Numbered from the stretch's first letter, positions 10,097-18,507 are shown. The stretch is DNA of 64,000 bases from Prevotella sp. E13-27 (GCF_023217965.1 NZ_JALPSC010000002.1:1-64000), one strand, 5' to 3'. The notes: generated from the letters alone by a model not told the origin. Program-made: numbers and translations.

Positions 10097-10117
10097 GTTC
10101 TCATAATGGGACTTATC
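10097..10117. repeat. hsdS inverted repeat A, silent copy
   Basis: Inverted 20-of-21 match to 6261-6281 at the start of recognition domain 1 of the leftward silent cassette. Confidence 0.85.
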
Positions 10118-10152
10118 ACTACCAGTTATAAGCTAATCAACCATCCCATCAG

Positions 10153-10683
10153 TCACCCTTTTCTCCGTTTAATCCAATTCTTCACCCTATTGTAGCCCTC
10201 TACTCCAAGAATTGTAAGGCCGCTATACTGACAAGTCTTAGCCAGGCCGAAGAGTATAGTCCATAACACTCCTTTTGCAGCGGCACTTATTGGTAGTAGC
10301 ATTTGGGCAAAGGATAGAATATAGAAAGGGATGCAGCATAGTAAGACTATCACACCAGTGCGGAATGACAGCGACTGTAGCCATGTCTTGATATTATCCC
10401 AAGTATGGTGAAGAGCATCTTTTGGAGCATAGAGTATCATCCTAGGCCCGACCCAGCGCATGATTTCACGAATTTGTTCACGCTCTTTAGGGGCATAGCA
10501 ATGGGTGGGACATTTCTTGCAAGCAGTCTTATTCTCCCCATACTTGCAATGATCTAGACGGCGACAAGCAAACTCTGCCAGATGTTGATATTCTTCTGGC
10601 ATAGTGTCCTGGTTCAACCGATGACGGCAATAAAGCTCTATCATCTTTCGGACAGTCTGCTTCTCTCGTTCTATTCTGCTCAT
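10153..10683 (-). CDS. YgbA-like nitrous-oxide-stimulated promoter family protein
   Basis: 176 residues. The N-terminal part carries the family pattern of conserved cysteines and basic residues: HRLNQDTMPEEY, then CRRLDHCKYG, CKKCPTHCYAPKEREQIREIMRWVGPRM. E. coli YgbA, of this family, is linked to recovery from nitrosative stress. The four spaced cysteines look able to bind a metal or Fe-S cluster. A C-terminal extension absent from the short E. coli protein adds two hydrophobic, probably membrane-spanning segments and a basic tail. It is the last gene of the leftward operon and overlaps yaaA by the ATGA arrangement. Confidence 0.82.
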   Translation of the reverse strand: MSRIEREKQTVRKMIELYCRHRLNQDTMPEEYQHLAEFACRRLDHCKYGENKTACKKCPTHCYAPKEREQIREIMRWVGPRMILYAPKDALHHTWDNIKTWLQSLSFRTGVIVLLCCIPFYILSFAQMLLPISAAAKGVLWTILFGLAKTCQYSGLTILGVEGYNRVKNWIKRRKG

Positions 10684-11444
10684 TGCTTGATGAAATGCGG
10701 ATAATCTGGTTCTCCTAAAGATGGTTCATATTCAAAACCCTCATAGCTGAATGAAGATAGGTCATCGGGGGTAGTGATCCGATTTTCAATGATGAACCTC
10801 GTCATGGCTCCCCGGCATGTCTTAGCCCATACAGCCTGAATCTTCAACTCAGTCCCTTTTCTAACGTAAAACAAAGGCTGAACGATTCGGACTTCTTTAC
10901 GGACACGCTGCCAGTCAAACAGGTGCTGGTATTCCTCTGTAGCAAGATGTACTAGAGTTCCACCATCTGCTTTCACAGCCTCAATCAATATGTCTGTCAG
11001 TCGGTTCTTCCAAAACCCAAAAAGATTCTGCCCCTCTCCGCTGGGTAACTCTACATTTCCTTCCATCCGATAAGGCAGAATACCATCAAGCGGACGAAGC
11101 AAGCCGTAGAGGAATGAGGTTATCCAGAGCTTCCCTTGTGAGTAAGTGAGGTCATCTACATTCAGCGTCTCAGCCTTCAGATGTTTGTATGCCTGACCGT
11201 GATAAGCGAGGATAGCTGGAAGTTTGGGCGCATCTTCAAAGAATCGCAAATACCGCATCCTGTTCTGAACGGCAATCTGCCTGCTACAGCCCAGCATTTC
11301 GGCAATCGTCTCTGTAGAATACTGAGCCATATCCTTTGCAAAAGCCTGAGCCTCATTCTTGAAACGAGGTAATGACAGACTAACGCCAGGAACAGACTTT
11401 AGCTTGTCATTCATTATCTTTGCGGAAGCGAGTATTATCTGCAT
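10680..11444 (-). CDS. yaaA: Peroxide stress protein YaaA (DUF328/UPF0246)
   Basis: 254 residues, close to the 258 of E. coli YaaA. Family hallmarks are visible: the MQIILASAKIMND start, ILAYHGQAYKHLKA, LWITSFLYGLLRPLD, IQPYR-like LPYRMEG, FWKNRLTDIL and a C-terminal FIENRITTPDDLSSFSYEGFEYEP. E. coli YaaA lowers free iron and protects DNA during peroxide stress. It lies between YgbA and a cysteine-motif protein, so this end of the operon has a redox-stress flavour. The start codon is the only sensible one. Confidence 0.93.
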   Translation of the reverse strand: MQIILASAKIMNDKLKSVPGVSLSLPRFKNEAQAFAKDMAQYSTETIAEMLGCSRQIAVQNRMRYLRFFEDAPKLPAILAYHGQAYKHLKAETLNVDDLTYSQGKLWITSFLYGLLRPLDGILPYRMEGNVELPSGEGQNLFGFWKNRLTDILIEAVKADGGTLVHLATEEYQHLFDWQRVRKEVRIVQPLFYVRKGTELKIQAVWAKTCRGAMTRFIIENRITTPDDLSSFSYEGFEYEPSLGEPDYPHFIKQ

Positions 11445-11453
11445 ATTTGAATC

Positions 11454-11840
11454 CTACCCATTTAATTGTTCTTCAAGAAACTCTGCTGCATCGGCTACAC
11501 AGTCAGGACATTCACGCAACACCACCTTTGTTCCAATGCCTTTCAGTAACTTGCATTGGGTAGCTCCGTTTCTTTCCTGGAACTTGGTCATAATCTGCCG
11601 CATCTGTTTCATGGACTTCACCTTGTCCTTGTTGACCAATCCTAAGACAAGACCAGACCCAACGAGTGCGCCACAGGTTCCTTCCATGTTTCCCATACCA
11701 CCACCAAAAGCTCCGGCAATGTTCATGGTATCATCTTCACTTATCCCTGCTACGTCCGCATAGGTATGAAGAATAGCCTGGGCGCAGTTGTGGCTATTGC
11801 ACCTCTTTTTCTCTGCTGCTATGTGTTTTCTTGTTTCCAT
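11454..11840 (-). CDS. C_GCAxxG_C_C family redox protein
   Basis: 128 residues with the pattern that names the family: CNSHNCAQAIL, then GAFGGGMGNMEGTCGALVGSGLVLGL, later CKLLKGIGTKVVLRECPDC. The spaced cysteines suggest a redox-active or metal-binding site. Members are thought to be redox proteins, but none is well characterised. It lies 9 bases before yaaA in the leftward operon. Confidence 0.88.
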   Translation of the reverse strand: METRKHIAAEKKRCNSHNCAQAILHTYADVAGISEDDTMNIAGAFGGGMGNMEGTCGALVGSGLVLGLVNKDKVKSMKQMRQIMTKFQERNGATQCKLLKGIGTKVVLRECPDCVADAAEFLEEQLNG

Positions 11841-11846
11841 ATTCTT

Positions 11847-12362
11847 CTATTCCATTCGTTGCCATTTCATTTCTTCACCTTGTTTGTCATACTGCTTACG
11901 CTTACCTGTTGGCGGTTCTGTCAAGGTTATCTTCACAACAGCCGTTCTCTCCAGACTGCGCTCTATCGCAGCAGCGAAAGCATCCATGTGTTGAGGGAGG
12001 AAACGCTGACAGATAATTCTTAGAGCTTCTATTTTCTCTGCTTTATCAGTAACAACCTCGGCGATACCTACAGCCATTGCTGATTTATACTGGAGGGTAA
12101 AGCTGCCATCTTTGGGACCAACAGTAGGAGTGCATCGGGTCACAGCTGATAATGCCACTTTGGGATTGTATGCTATACAGTCCATCTTATCACCCTCCAA
12201 AGCTCCATGAAAATAGAAGGTCTTTTCATCTTTACGTGCCAATGACAAAGGAACACCATAGGGGCTACCGTCTGACTTGGTGAAACTGACGGTGATATAT
12301 GGAGCTTTGTCTAATACCTCCATTGCGAAGGCCGAATCCATTTCTCTGCTTGCTTTCCTCAT
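11847..12362 (-). CDS. Pyridoxamine 5'-phosphate oxidase-like flavoprotein
   Basis: 171 residues with the split-barrel FMN-binding fold pattern: PYITVSFTKSDGSPYGVPLSL, FYFHGALEGDKMDCIAYNPKVALSAVT and a central QYKSAMAVGIAEVV strand pair. This is the subgroup that includes Nim nitroimidazole reductases and related flavin reductases. Length fits. The family match is clear, but the substrate cannot be read from sequence, and calling it a nitroimidazole-resistance gene would go too far. Confidence 0.85.
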   Translation of the reverse strand: MRKASREMDSAFAMEVLDKAPYITVSFTKSDGSPYGVPLSLARKDEKTFYFHGALEGDKMDCIAYNPKVALSAVTRCTPTVGPKDGSFTLQYKSAMAVGIAEVVTDKAEKIEALRIICQRFLPQHMDAFAAAIERSLERTAVVKITLTEPPTGKRKQYDKQGEEMKWQRME

Positions 12363-12368
12363 ATTAGT

Positions 12369-12875
12369 TTATTTTATCGGGTCTGAACAATACTTTCTAC
12401 GGCCACATTCCTTGCAGAACTTGCCTATCCATACGTTGTCAAACTGCTCAATGGCTGCTTCAACCATTTCTGGGTCATCGGTCAAGATTCCTGCCTCGAA
12501 GTTCCTTTTTCGTGGTGATTTCATTCCCATCCCTGCGCCAGTCATGTTAGCGGAACCGACGTAGGTAATGGTAGAGTCAATGATAATGAGTTTAAAATGG
12601 ACTCTCGGACATAGCACACGCTCCATACCATCATAAAGGATAGGATGCTTCTCGTGATCCTCTCTCCAAGCTGTTCCTGGTTCCTTTGCATGAATCAGTC
12701 TGACTTCCACACCTTTCTTCAAGAGGCCAGCAAGCAAAGCAAGGAATGGCTTATCATCAACATACAGGTCTTTGATGTCTGCCGTTCCGATCCACACCGT
12801 CCGTTTCGCTTTTCCAACGAGTGAGAGGACTTCCTTGTAGTGGTTCTCGTCTGCTATGTACTTGATGAAGCTCAT
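12369..12875 (-). CDS. Small PLD-like phosphodiesterase
   Basis: 168 residues with a single HKD motif, HFKLIIIDSTITYVGSANMTGAGMG, matching HxK(x)4D(x)6GSxN. One-motif proteins of this size resemble the Nuc type of the phospholipase D superfamily, which dimerise to form one active site and often act on nucleic acid. Cysteines near the C-terminus (CKECGRRKYC) form a possible zinc knuckle. It overlaps the thioesterase gene upstream by 4 bases. There is no signal peptide, so it is probably cytoplasmic. Confidence 0.85.
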   Translation of the reverse strand: MSFIKYIADENHYKEVLSLVGKAKRTVWIGTADIKDLYVDDKPFLALLAGLLKKGVEVRLIHAKEPGTAWREDHEKHPILYDGMERVLCPRVHFKLIIIDSTITYVGSANMTGAGMGMKSPRKRNFEAGILTDDPEMVEAAIEQFDNVWIGKFCKECGRRKYCSDPIK

Positions 12876-13342
12876 TCTTCAACGTCACAATGTAAGAATC
12901 CCATTTCCTTTGCTTTCTCTTGGTTCATCAGGAAGTAAATAGCCTCGCCTTCGTTGCATAGTTCACCTTTAGAATTGGTTATCTCCGCACTGATATATAC
13001 CAGATTCCGTACCTGTTTTGCTACTTTAGCCTTAATAGTCAACTCTGGTTCTGTTGTAGGGATGGCTTTCTTGAACTTCACATTAAGCTGTACGGTATAG
13101 CCACTGGTTTGTAATTTACGAGTGACTACCCATCCGCACACTTCATCGATCAGTGTACTCAGTATGCCGCCGTGCATTGTATTCACCCATCCTTGATAGT
13201 TCTTTTCGGGATGCCATTTGCTGACGATATAGTCACCATCCTCATAGAACTCCATGTGAAGCCCGATGGGATTCTCAGGGCAACATCCGAAACAGTTGTA
13301 TTCAGGATGGTTTCGCCAAGGGTTTATTATCTTCTTCAACAT
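12872..13342 (-). CDS. PaaI-type hotdog thioesterase
   Basis: 156 residues. The sequence has the CFGC..NPIGL start and the catalytic-helix motif MHGGILSTLIDEVCGWV typical of PaaI/4HBT hotdog thioesterases, which hydrolyse acyl-CoA thioesters. The substrate is not predictable. It overlaps both neighbours by a few bases within the leftward operon. Confidence 0.9.
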   Translation of the reverse strand: MLKKIINPWRNHPEYNCFGCCPENPIGLHMEFYEDGDYIVSKWHPEKNYQGWVNTMHGGILSTLIDEVCGWVVTRKLQTSGYTVQLNVKFKKAIPTTEPELTIKAKVAKQVRNLVYISAEITNSKGELCNEGEAIYFLMNQEKAKEMGFLHCDVEE

Positions 13343-13986
13343 TTTACTATTTCTGTTAGTTCGTCAATGTTATCAATGATATAGTTGGCTCCAGCATCTT
13401 CAAGTTCTCTTTTAGATCCGTTTCCATAGGTCACGCCACAAGTCTTAGCTCCAGCATTTAAGCCCATCAGAATATCTACATTCATATCACCTACAACGAG
13501 CGTCTGACTTGCATCGAAGCCTGTAGCGGTAAGTGTTTTCAGGACTGGCTCAGGATTGGGCTTCGCTTTCAGTACGTCATCAGCCCCAACGAGGTAAGAA
13601 ATGTAGTCTGCAATCTCCAAGTCGTGTGTCAGTTCTGAAAGTGACTTGTGCCAGCGTGAAGATGCTATCGTGAGTGTATATCCCTGTTCCTTTAGTGCCG
13701 ACAAGGTTTCAATCACTTTAGGAAAAACTTGGGGCTTCATCTTCAATAGGTTTTCTTGGAAGATTCTCCTATAAACATCGGTGCATTGCTGGATAGTCTC
13801 TTTGGCTTCATCTGGATATAATGCCTCAAAACAACCGTCAAGAGGTAATCCTATCTTGGAAGCACATTCATCATCAGTACGTCCAGGCAGCCCCAATTCA
13901 GCAATGGTCATCTGCATAGTCGTTACGATATTCCGTCGGGTGTCACCTAGTGTACCGTCAAAGTCGAATATTATCAGTTTTATCAT
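13336..13986 (-). CDS. HAD-superfamily phosphatase, phosphoglycolate phosphatase-like
   Basis: 216 residues. Motif I is IFDFDGTLGDT with the nucleophile aspartate near residue 8, motif II is in LTIASSRW, motif III is the lysine in KAKPNPEP, and motif IV is VVGDMNVDILMGLNAG. The helical cap between motifs I and II matches Gph/PGP-type subclass IA HAD enzymes. It may dephosphorylate phosphoglycolate or another small sugar phosphate. It is tightly packed in the operon with overlapping ends. Confidence 0.9.
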   Translation of the reverse strand: MIKLIIFDFDGTLGDTRRNIVTTMQMTIAELGLPGRTDDECASKIGLPLDGCFEALYPDEAKETIQQCTDVYRRIFQENLLKMKPQVFPKVIETLSALKEQGYTLTIASSRWHKSLSELTHDLEIADYISYLVGADDVLKAKPNPEPVLKTLTATGFDASQTLVVGDMNVDILMGLNAGAKTCGVTYGNGSKRELEDAGANYIIDNIDELTEIVKC

Positions 13987-14273
13987 ATCTCTAATCTGTA
14001 TAGGATATAGCCAATTAGTGCGAGCTGAACTATAATAATAGCAGGGACTCCATACTTGAACTTCTTATGCAAGGTCTTGTGATGCCAGACTTTCATTCCT
14101 AACCATGCTCCTATGCTACCGCCTAAAACAGCAAAACCTAACAATGCCGTCTCTCTTATGCGCCACTTGGACTTTTTCGCTTTCCACTTGTCGATACCGT
14201 ACATGAAGAAAGTGACCACGTTGATGACAGCGAGGTAGATAAGAACTACATGTAGATGTTTCAGTGGTATCAT
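13983..14273 (-). CDS. DUF1294 small membrane protein
   Basis: 96 residues with two or three hydrophobic helices and the DUF1294 signature: FFMYGIDKWKAKKSKWRIRE, LGGSIGAWLGMKVWHHKTLHKKF. Family function is unknown. It is predicted in the inner membrane and overlaps the HAD gene start by 4 bases. Confidence 0.9.
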   Translation of the reverse strand: MIPLKHLHVVLIYLAVINVVTFFMYGIDKWKAKKSKWRIRETALLGFAVLGGSIGAWLGMKVWHHKTLHKKFKYGVPAIIIVQLALIGYILYRLEI

Positions 14274-14310
14274 CTGTTCGCTAAATTGGAATTCACAATT
14301 CTGATATACT

Positions 14311-15060
14311 TCAGATGTAGGTTGCCGTTTCTAAAGCAATATAAAGTTTGTTTAAACTATGGTTGGCATTGTTCAAGCCTTTGGCTTCATATCCATTTGT
14401 ATCCAAAATGTCACCTGCTTCAAAAAAAGCATACAACTTCAAATTGTAGAAGTCGCACACAGATTGAACTCCAGCCAATTCCATTTCTACAGCGATGCAC
14501 CCTTCTTCCATACGTTTGCGTACAAGTCCTTTTGTTTCTCTGATCATCGAATCTGTCGTCCATATTTTACCTGTAATATATGGTACAGATAATTTGTCGA
14601 AAATTATGGAAAGTTCCTTGCTTGCGGCTATATCAATATAGTCGGATGGTGCTGCAAAATAATATGAACACCCGTCCCCTCTGTAACTTTGTGTCGGTAT
14701 GATAAATCTACCTTGTGTGGTTGTACGGTCAAGACTGCCACAGGAACCGAACATAATGAACTTTGATGCTCCAGTTAGCCAGCTTGCAAGATGACATTGA
14801 GAGGATGCTACTGCTGAACCTATTCCTGACAGGTAGAAAGTTATCGTAACTCCTTTATAAGTTGTTTTATAGATATGCGTGTCGCCATTGCAAGCCGACA
14901 TAGTTGCAATAATTTCAGATTCGTAGGAATCAAGTAAATGCCGATGAATTTCCTTCGAGAATATTATCAGGCATATATCTGCAAAATCTCCACGTCTGCC
15001 GTAGAAATCAAACAGATTGATCATTGGTTCAGTTTCAATATCATAACTATCAGTAATCAT
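14311..15060 (-). CDS. Nucleoside phosphorylase superfamily protein
   Basis: 249 residues. It shows the purine/uridine phosphorylase plan: a phosphate-binding region, SGIGSAVASSQCHLASWL, the FMFGSCGSLD segment, and the substrate region CIAVEMELAGVQSVCDFYNLKLYAFFEAGD with the EMELAG motif of this superfamily. It probably cleaves a nucleoside with phosphate, or a related N-glycoside. The usual Asp near the C-terminal substrate loop appears as AGDILD. Next to an Lnu-like gene, it could also have been recruited for another base. Confidence 0.82.
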   Translation of the reverse strand: MITDSYDIETEPMINLFDFYGRRGDFADICLIIFSKEIHRHLLDSYESEIIATMSACNGDTHIYKTTYKGVTITFYLSGIGSAVASSQCHLASWLTGASKFIMFGSCGSLDRTTTQGRFIIPTQSYRGDGCSYYFAAPSDYIDIAASKELSIIFDKLSVPYITGKIWTTDSMIRETKGLVRKRMEEGCIAVEMELAGVQSVCDFYNLKLYAFFEAGDILDTNGYEAKGLNNANHSLNKLYIALETATYI

Positions 15061-15071
15061 AGCATATTGAA

Positions 15072-15572
15072 TCAGATGTGAGTTTTATATTGCTCCGGTA
15101 TCTCAAGATTGAAAGTTCTGCATAACAACAGAACATCGTGGACATCATTTTCATCGTATTCATATCCAAGATGGAACTGTACCTGTGCCTCCGGGTTTAT
15201 GCAGAACACCTCAATATTCCCGATTTTTCCTTTACCTGAGAAAGTTTCGCTTGGGAAAGTGTATCCGTCATATAGAATTCCATCTTCGACATATTCGAAA
15301 CAATGCAGATCGATTATTCTTCCGTTGTCATCTTTCCAGACAGTATGGCTGTCGGTCGTATAGTCCATTATAACTTCTCTGTATCCCTTCCCTGTAATCA
15401 CGGATATGGTTATACAGTAGTCTTTCTTCTCTACGAACAGATCGATGTCGTTATGTATTCTTGTTTCTCTGCCTATAAGTGCATCGACACCCCAACCGCC
15501 GTCCAAAAATACCTTTACAGATGCTTCAGACAGCATTTCAAGAATCTCACATACATCAAAACAAGTTACCAT
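15072..15572 (-). CDS. Lnu-like nucleotidyltransferase
   Basis: 166 residues. The nucleotidyltransferase core reads FLDGGWGVDALIGRETRIHNDIDLFV, where GG-W and the D-x-D pair match lincosamide nucleotidyltransferases of the LnuA type (161 residues), which adenylylate lincomycin and clindamycin. Further agreement is in DDNGRIIDLHCF and a C-terminal EAQVQFHLGYEYDENDVHDV. Family membership is well supported. Activity on lincosamides is only inferred, since many chromosomal relatives have other or unknown substrates. The neighbouring Vat-like gene makes a resistance role more plausible. Confidence 0.8.
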   Translation of the reverse strand: MVTCFDVCEILEMLSEASVKVFLDGGWGVDALIGRETRIHNDIDLFVEKKDYCITISVITGKGYREVIMDYTTDSHTVWKDDNGRIIDLHCFEYVEDGILYDGYTFPSETFSGKGKIGNIEVFCINPEAQVQFHLGYEYDENDVHDVLLLCRTFNLEIPEQYKTHI

Positions 15573-15583
15573 AAAATTCGAAT

Positions 15584-16225
15584 TTATAGGTTTCTGATCA
15601 ATGATAAATCACCACTTGACAAAGCTTTGAAATTGCGCTCAATTTTCTCAATGTCCCAATCCCACCATTTCAGTTGCAGCAGAAAGGCGATGAATTCGTC
15701 ATCAAAACGCATCCTGACCACTCGGCAGGGATTTCCCACGGCAACAGCGTATGGAGGAATGTCTGAGGCAACAACAGAGTTGGCTCCGATAATTGCACCG
15801 TCGCCTATATGAACGCCTGGCATGATGGTAACATGCTGGCCAATCCAAACATCATTGCCCACAACGGTATCACCCTTCAGAGGCAATTCATCTTTCACTG
15901 GAGCAATGGCACTTCCCCAGTCACCACCAATGACATAAAACGGATAGGTTGTCACACCGTCCATCCTATGATTGGCTCCATTCATGACAAACTCCACACC
16001 CTTGGCAATAGCGCAGAATTTGCCAATAATCAGCCGGTCACCTATGAAGTCGTAGAAATGAGTGACATGCTTCTCAAACTGGTCAGCACCATCCACATCA
16101 TCGTAGTAGGTATAGTCGCCGATGATGATACGCGGGTTCTTCACCACGTTCTTGATGAAGCAGAGGCTTGGAATCTTCGGATTCGGAAAAGCCTCATTGG
16201 GGTTGGGTCTATTATTGATTTCCAT
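15584..16225 (-). CDS. Vat-like xenobiotic O-acetyltransferase
   Basis: 213 residues from the ATG at 16225. A longer frame reaches 16402, but it overlaps the upstream gene and its extra residues do not fit the family. The protein is a left-handed beta-helix hexapeptide acetyltransferase: [49 protein letters not shown] (catalytic His region), [30 protein letters not shown]. The spacing and the CFIKN...GDYTYY start resemble Vat streptogramin A acetyltransferases (VatD is 209 residues). Chloramphenicol-type CatB relatives share the fold, so the drug specificity is uncertain. Confidence 0.85.
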   Translation of the reverse strand: MEINNRPNPNEAFPNPKIPSLCFIKNVVKNPRIIIGDYTYYDDVDGADQFEKHVTHFYDFIGDRLIIGKFCAIAKGVEFVMNGANHRMDGVTTYPFYVIGGDWGSAIAPVKDELPLKGDTVVGNDVWIGQHVTIMPGVHIGDGAIIGANSVVASDIPPYAVAVGNPCRVVRMRFDDEFIAFLLQLKWWDWDIEKIERNFKALSSGDLSLIRNL

Positions 16226-16245
16226 AAATTCCGATTTATTTGTTA

Positions 16246-16776
16246 TCACATTTTTTTCATATAATAGCCCATCCTGTTCAACTGCATAGCGGCTCCAAAC
16301 AGGTAGAGTTGATGCAGACAGGAAACGTAGGCATTGAAAGCCTCCTTGGTTCCTGGCTCTATGTTTTGGTGACGAAGGGCATTGTAGACACGGGAGGCAC
16401 ATTCACCAACCAGTTTCTCCAACACAGTATAGTCGATGCCTCTCAGCAACAGCACATCTTCACGGATGTATTCGTCCATCGAGTCGTAGCCCCTCTTGTC
16501 TCTCATGTAAGCATAGAGGTCATCAATCTTAGAGTAGATTTCCCATTCAGCATCCCAAAACTTAGCGACGGCCATTCCAATATACATCATCCAACCGAGT
16601 GATGCGGAGGGGAAGTCGTTGAACTCCCTGATGCCGTCGGGAATGTAGGCTTTGGCTATCTGCTCCCACTTTTCTTCAACGTCGGGACACTCAGGCAGAC
16701 GAGCATCAATTTCCTTCATTGACTGAAGGAACTGGTGTAAGTCCTTGTGTAGTTGCTCTTCAAATTTATCTATCAT
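16246..16776 (-). CDS. Unknown helical protein
   Basis: 176 residues, acidic, rich in helix formers and aromatic residues, with no signal peptide. I do not recognise the family. Notable segments are [27 protein letters not shown] and a C-terminal [23 protein letters not shown]. It sits between the Vat-like gene and a small unknown gene in the leftward operon, with gaps of 2 to 20 bases, so it is surely co-transcribed. Confidence 0.82.
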   Translation of the reverse strand: MIDKFEEQLHKDLHQFLQSMKEIDARLPECPDVEEKWEQIAKAYIPDGIREFNDFPSASLGWMMYIGMAVAKFWDAEWEIYSKIDDLYAYMRDKRGYDSMDEYIREDVLLLRGIDYTVLEKLVGECASRVYNALRHQNIEPGTKEAFNAYVSCLHQLYLFGAAMQLNRMGYYMKKM

Positions 16777-16778
16777 CG

Positions 16779-17024
16779 TTATAGCATATTTTCCAGTATC
16801 TCAACAGCCTTGGTGATGTCCTCTTTAAACCGTTTGTGGTCTCTCAGGAAGTCAGCCCTGCCACCAGAAATAAAATCAAGTAGTTCCTGGCTCATTTCAT
16901 CTGCATACGAGGCAATAGCAATCTCAATGTCATCTTTCTGCCAGTCGAGCGTCGAATAAACATAGATTCTCTGCTTCTGATGCAAGAAACTATAGGCTGT
17001 CTCTATACTGTCTTTCGTTATCAT
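16779..17024 (-). CDS. Small unknown protein
   Basis: 81 residues, charged and helical, with no recognised domain. It ends 2 bases from the next gene and overlaps the DUF4250 gene by 4 bases, so it is part of the same operon. Confidence 0.8.
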   Translation of the reverse strand: MITKDSIETAYSFLHQKQRIYVYSTLDWQKDDIEIAIASYADEMSQELLDFISGGRADFLRDHKRFKEDITKAVEILENML

Positions 17025-17227
17025 TCTTTCTTGTCATATCCAATCGGACGGAACTGTTTTTGCTTGTCGTTGTAAACGAATCCATGTCCGTATAGGTAAT
17101 TCTTTATATCCTTTGGCTCTGTCCCGAAGTTGTAGCACAATGATTCCAGCGTGTCAAACTCTTCGTCCCTCAGAAGCATGTTGACGCTTGAAACCAGTAT
17201 TGCAGGGTCTTTCGGAAGATAGTCCAT
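17021..17227 (-). CDS. DUF4250 protein, first gene of leftward operon
   Basis: 68 residues with the DUF4250 pattern LPKDPAILVSSVNMLLRDEEFDTLESLCYNF and a C-terminal GFVYNDKQKQFRP. The family is small, conserved in anaerobes and of unknown function. Being first, its promoter drives the whole operon down to 10153. Confidence 0.88.
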   Translation of the reverse strand: MDYLPKDPAILVSSVNMLLRDEEFDTLESLCYNFGTEPKDIKNYLYGHGFVYNDKQKQFRPIGYDKKE

Positions 17228-17254
17228 CAGTCTTTATTAGAATCTTTTCGGCTA

Positions 17255-17344
17255 CAAAATTACTCAATTTTCACTAGAAAATTGCCAAAATAACACATCT
17301 TCACTACGGAATTGGGTGTTTTTCCCTATTTTTGTGTAATTTTG
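17255..17344. promoter_or_regulatory. Divergent promoter region
   Basis: Between the two divergent operons there are two matches to the -7 consensus TAnnTTTG: TAATTTTG on the minus strand at 17262-17255, and TAATTTTG on the plus strand at 17337-17344. Upstream TTG elements exist but at spacings of 22-23 bases, slightly longer than the usual 19-20. The AT-rich repeats between the boxes (AAATTGAG, GGAATTGGG) could bind a regulator. Confidence 0.5.
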
Positions 17345-17366
17345 TCACCAAAATCGAGATAGAAAG

Positions 17367-18095
17367 ATGAAAGTAAAGATTCAAACAATGCTTGGCGACA
17401 TTGTAGTTCGCCTGTATGACGAGACACCCATCCACCGTGACAATTTCGTGAAGCTGGTGAAGGATGGCTATTATGATGGTACGCTGTTCCATCGGGTGAT
17501 AAAGGACTTCATGATTCAGGGCGGCGACCCTGACTCCAAGGGCGCACCGACAGGCAAGATGCTTGGCGTGGGCGGCCCTGACTACACGCTGGAGGCCGAG
17601 ATAAAGGACGGCCTGTTTCATAAACGAGGAGCCTTGGCGGCTGCCCGTCAGGGCGACGAGGTGAATCCAGAACGTCGCAGTAGCGGTTCTCAGTTCTATA
17701 TCGTCTGGGGACAGGTGTATAATGAGGGACAGCTTAAACAGTTCTCCAAACAGTTGAGGATGCAGAAAGTTCAGAATGCTTTCAATGAGCTTGCAGCAGA
17801 ACATCGTGCGGAAATCATGCAGATGCGCCGTGACAGGAATCGTGCCGGGTTACAGGAATTGCAGGACAAACTGGCTGCGGAAGCTGAGAGTAAGGTTGGA
17901 AAGACTGGTTTGACCGATGACCAGATGAAGCTCTATTCTACTGTTGGTGGCACTCCCCATCTTGACGGCCAATATACAGTTTTTGGTGAAGTTGAAGATG
18001 GTCTTGATGTGGTTGAAATGATACAAGGCACTGCTACAGGACGCGCTGACAGACCTGTTGATGACATTGAAATGAGAATGACTGTTATTGAGTGA
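17367..18095 (+). CDS. Cyclophilin-type peptidyl-prolyl isomerase
   Basis: 242 residues. The cyclophilin core is clear: DNFVKLVKDGYYDGTLFHRVIKDFMIQGGDPDSKG with the catalytic FHR..FMIQGGD, then GSQFYIVWG, then HLDGQYTVFGEV near the end. A charged helical insertion of about 65 residues separates the last two blocks, as in other Bacteroidales cyclophilins. There is no signal peptide, so it is cytoplasmic. It heads the rightward operon. Confidence 0.94.
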   Translation: MKVKIQTMLGDIVVRLYDETPIHRDNFVKLVKDGYYDGTLFHRVIKDFMIQGGDPDSKGAPTGKMLGVGGPDYTLEAEIKDGLFHKRGALAAARQGDEVNPERRSSGSQFYIVWGQVYNEGQLKQFSKQLRMQKVQNAFNELAAEHRAEIMQMRRDRNRAGLQELQDKLAAEAESKVGKTGLTDDQMKLYSTVGGTPHLDGQYTVFGEVEDGLDVVEMIQGTATGRADRPVDDIEMRMTVIE

Positions 18096-18096
18096 T

Positions 18097-18504
18097 ATGT
18101 TGGAAACAGGACTGAAACATACAAGCGAACTGACAGTAAGTGAAGGCTTGACCGCTATTCAGATGGAATCTGGAGATATGCCTGTCCTTGCTACCCCTGC
18201 TATGATGGCATTGATGGAGAACGCTGCCATGCTTGCCGTTGCTGATGAACTTCCAGAAGGTTGCACAACTGTTGGTGGTCATATTGAATCCTCACACCTC
18301 AGACCTTCGAAGATTGGGGATAAAGTGTTTGCTACAGCCGAAGTGACCAAGGTTGACGGCAAAAAGATTGAGTTTAAGGTGTCTGCTTATTCTGGTGAAA
18401 GGCTACGGGTAGGCGACGGTACGTCGGGAATGACGCTGCTTGGTGAAGGTACACACCTTAGATTCATTGTTGACAGGGAGCGGTTCATGTCAAAACTTGG
18501 ATAG
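18097..18504 (+). CDS. FlK-like thioesterase
   Basis: 135 residues starting at the ATG at 18097, one base after the cyclophilin stop; a TTG nine bases earlier is less likely. It shows the hotdog pattern of fluoroacetyl-CoA-thioesterase-like proteins: VLATPAMMALMENAAMLAV, GGHIESSHLRPSKIGDKVFATAEVTKVDGKKIEFKVSAYS. The thioesterase role is inferred from the family and the substrate is unknown. Confidence 0.87.
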   Translation: MLETGLKHTSELTVSEGLTAIQMESGDMPVLATPAMMALMENAAMLAVADELPEGCTTVGGHIESSHLRPSKIGDKVFATAEVTKVDGKKIEFKVSAYSGERLRVGDGTSGMTLLGEGTHLRFIVDRERFMSKLG

Positions 18505-18507
18505 CGT

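Larger units (their letters stand above)
8912..10132 (-). pseudogene. Silent hsdS cassette with both recognition domains
   Basis: The frame is open from 10132 to the stop at 8912 but has no start codon. The protein begins at the point that aligns with expressed HsdS just after its N-terminal region (SDKSHYENWPFEIPENW). It carries a complete domain 1, the central conserved helices (ILRMAIQGKLVKQNPSDEPAIDLLKRIN), domain 2 and the C-terminal PPYNEQTRIV segment. The missing first 55-60 residues are exactly what the expressed gene would supply after inversion at repeat A. An internal ATG at 9976 is unlikely to be a true start. The recognition sequences differ from those of the expressed copy. Confidence 0.87.

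Noticed and set aside
9756..10195. Rightward frames inside the leftward silent hsdS
   Set aside because: They are the reverse side of a well-conserved HsdS sequence.
16226..16402. Longer N-terminus for the Vat-like protein
   Set aside because: It would overlap the upstream gene, and the extra 59 residues do not fit the family. The ATG at 16225 gives the normal length.
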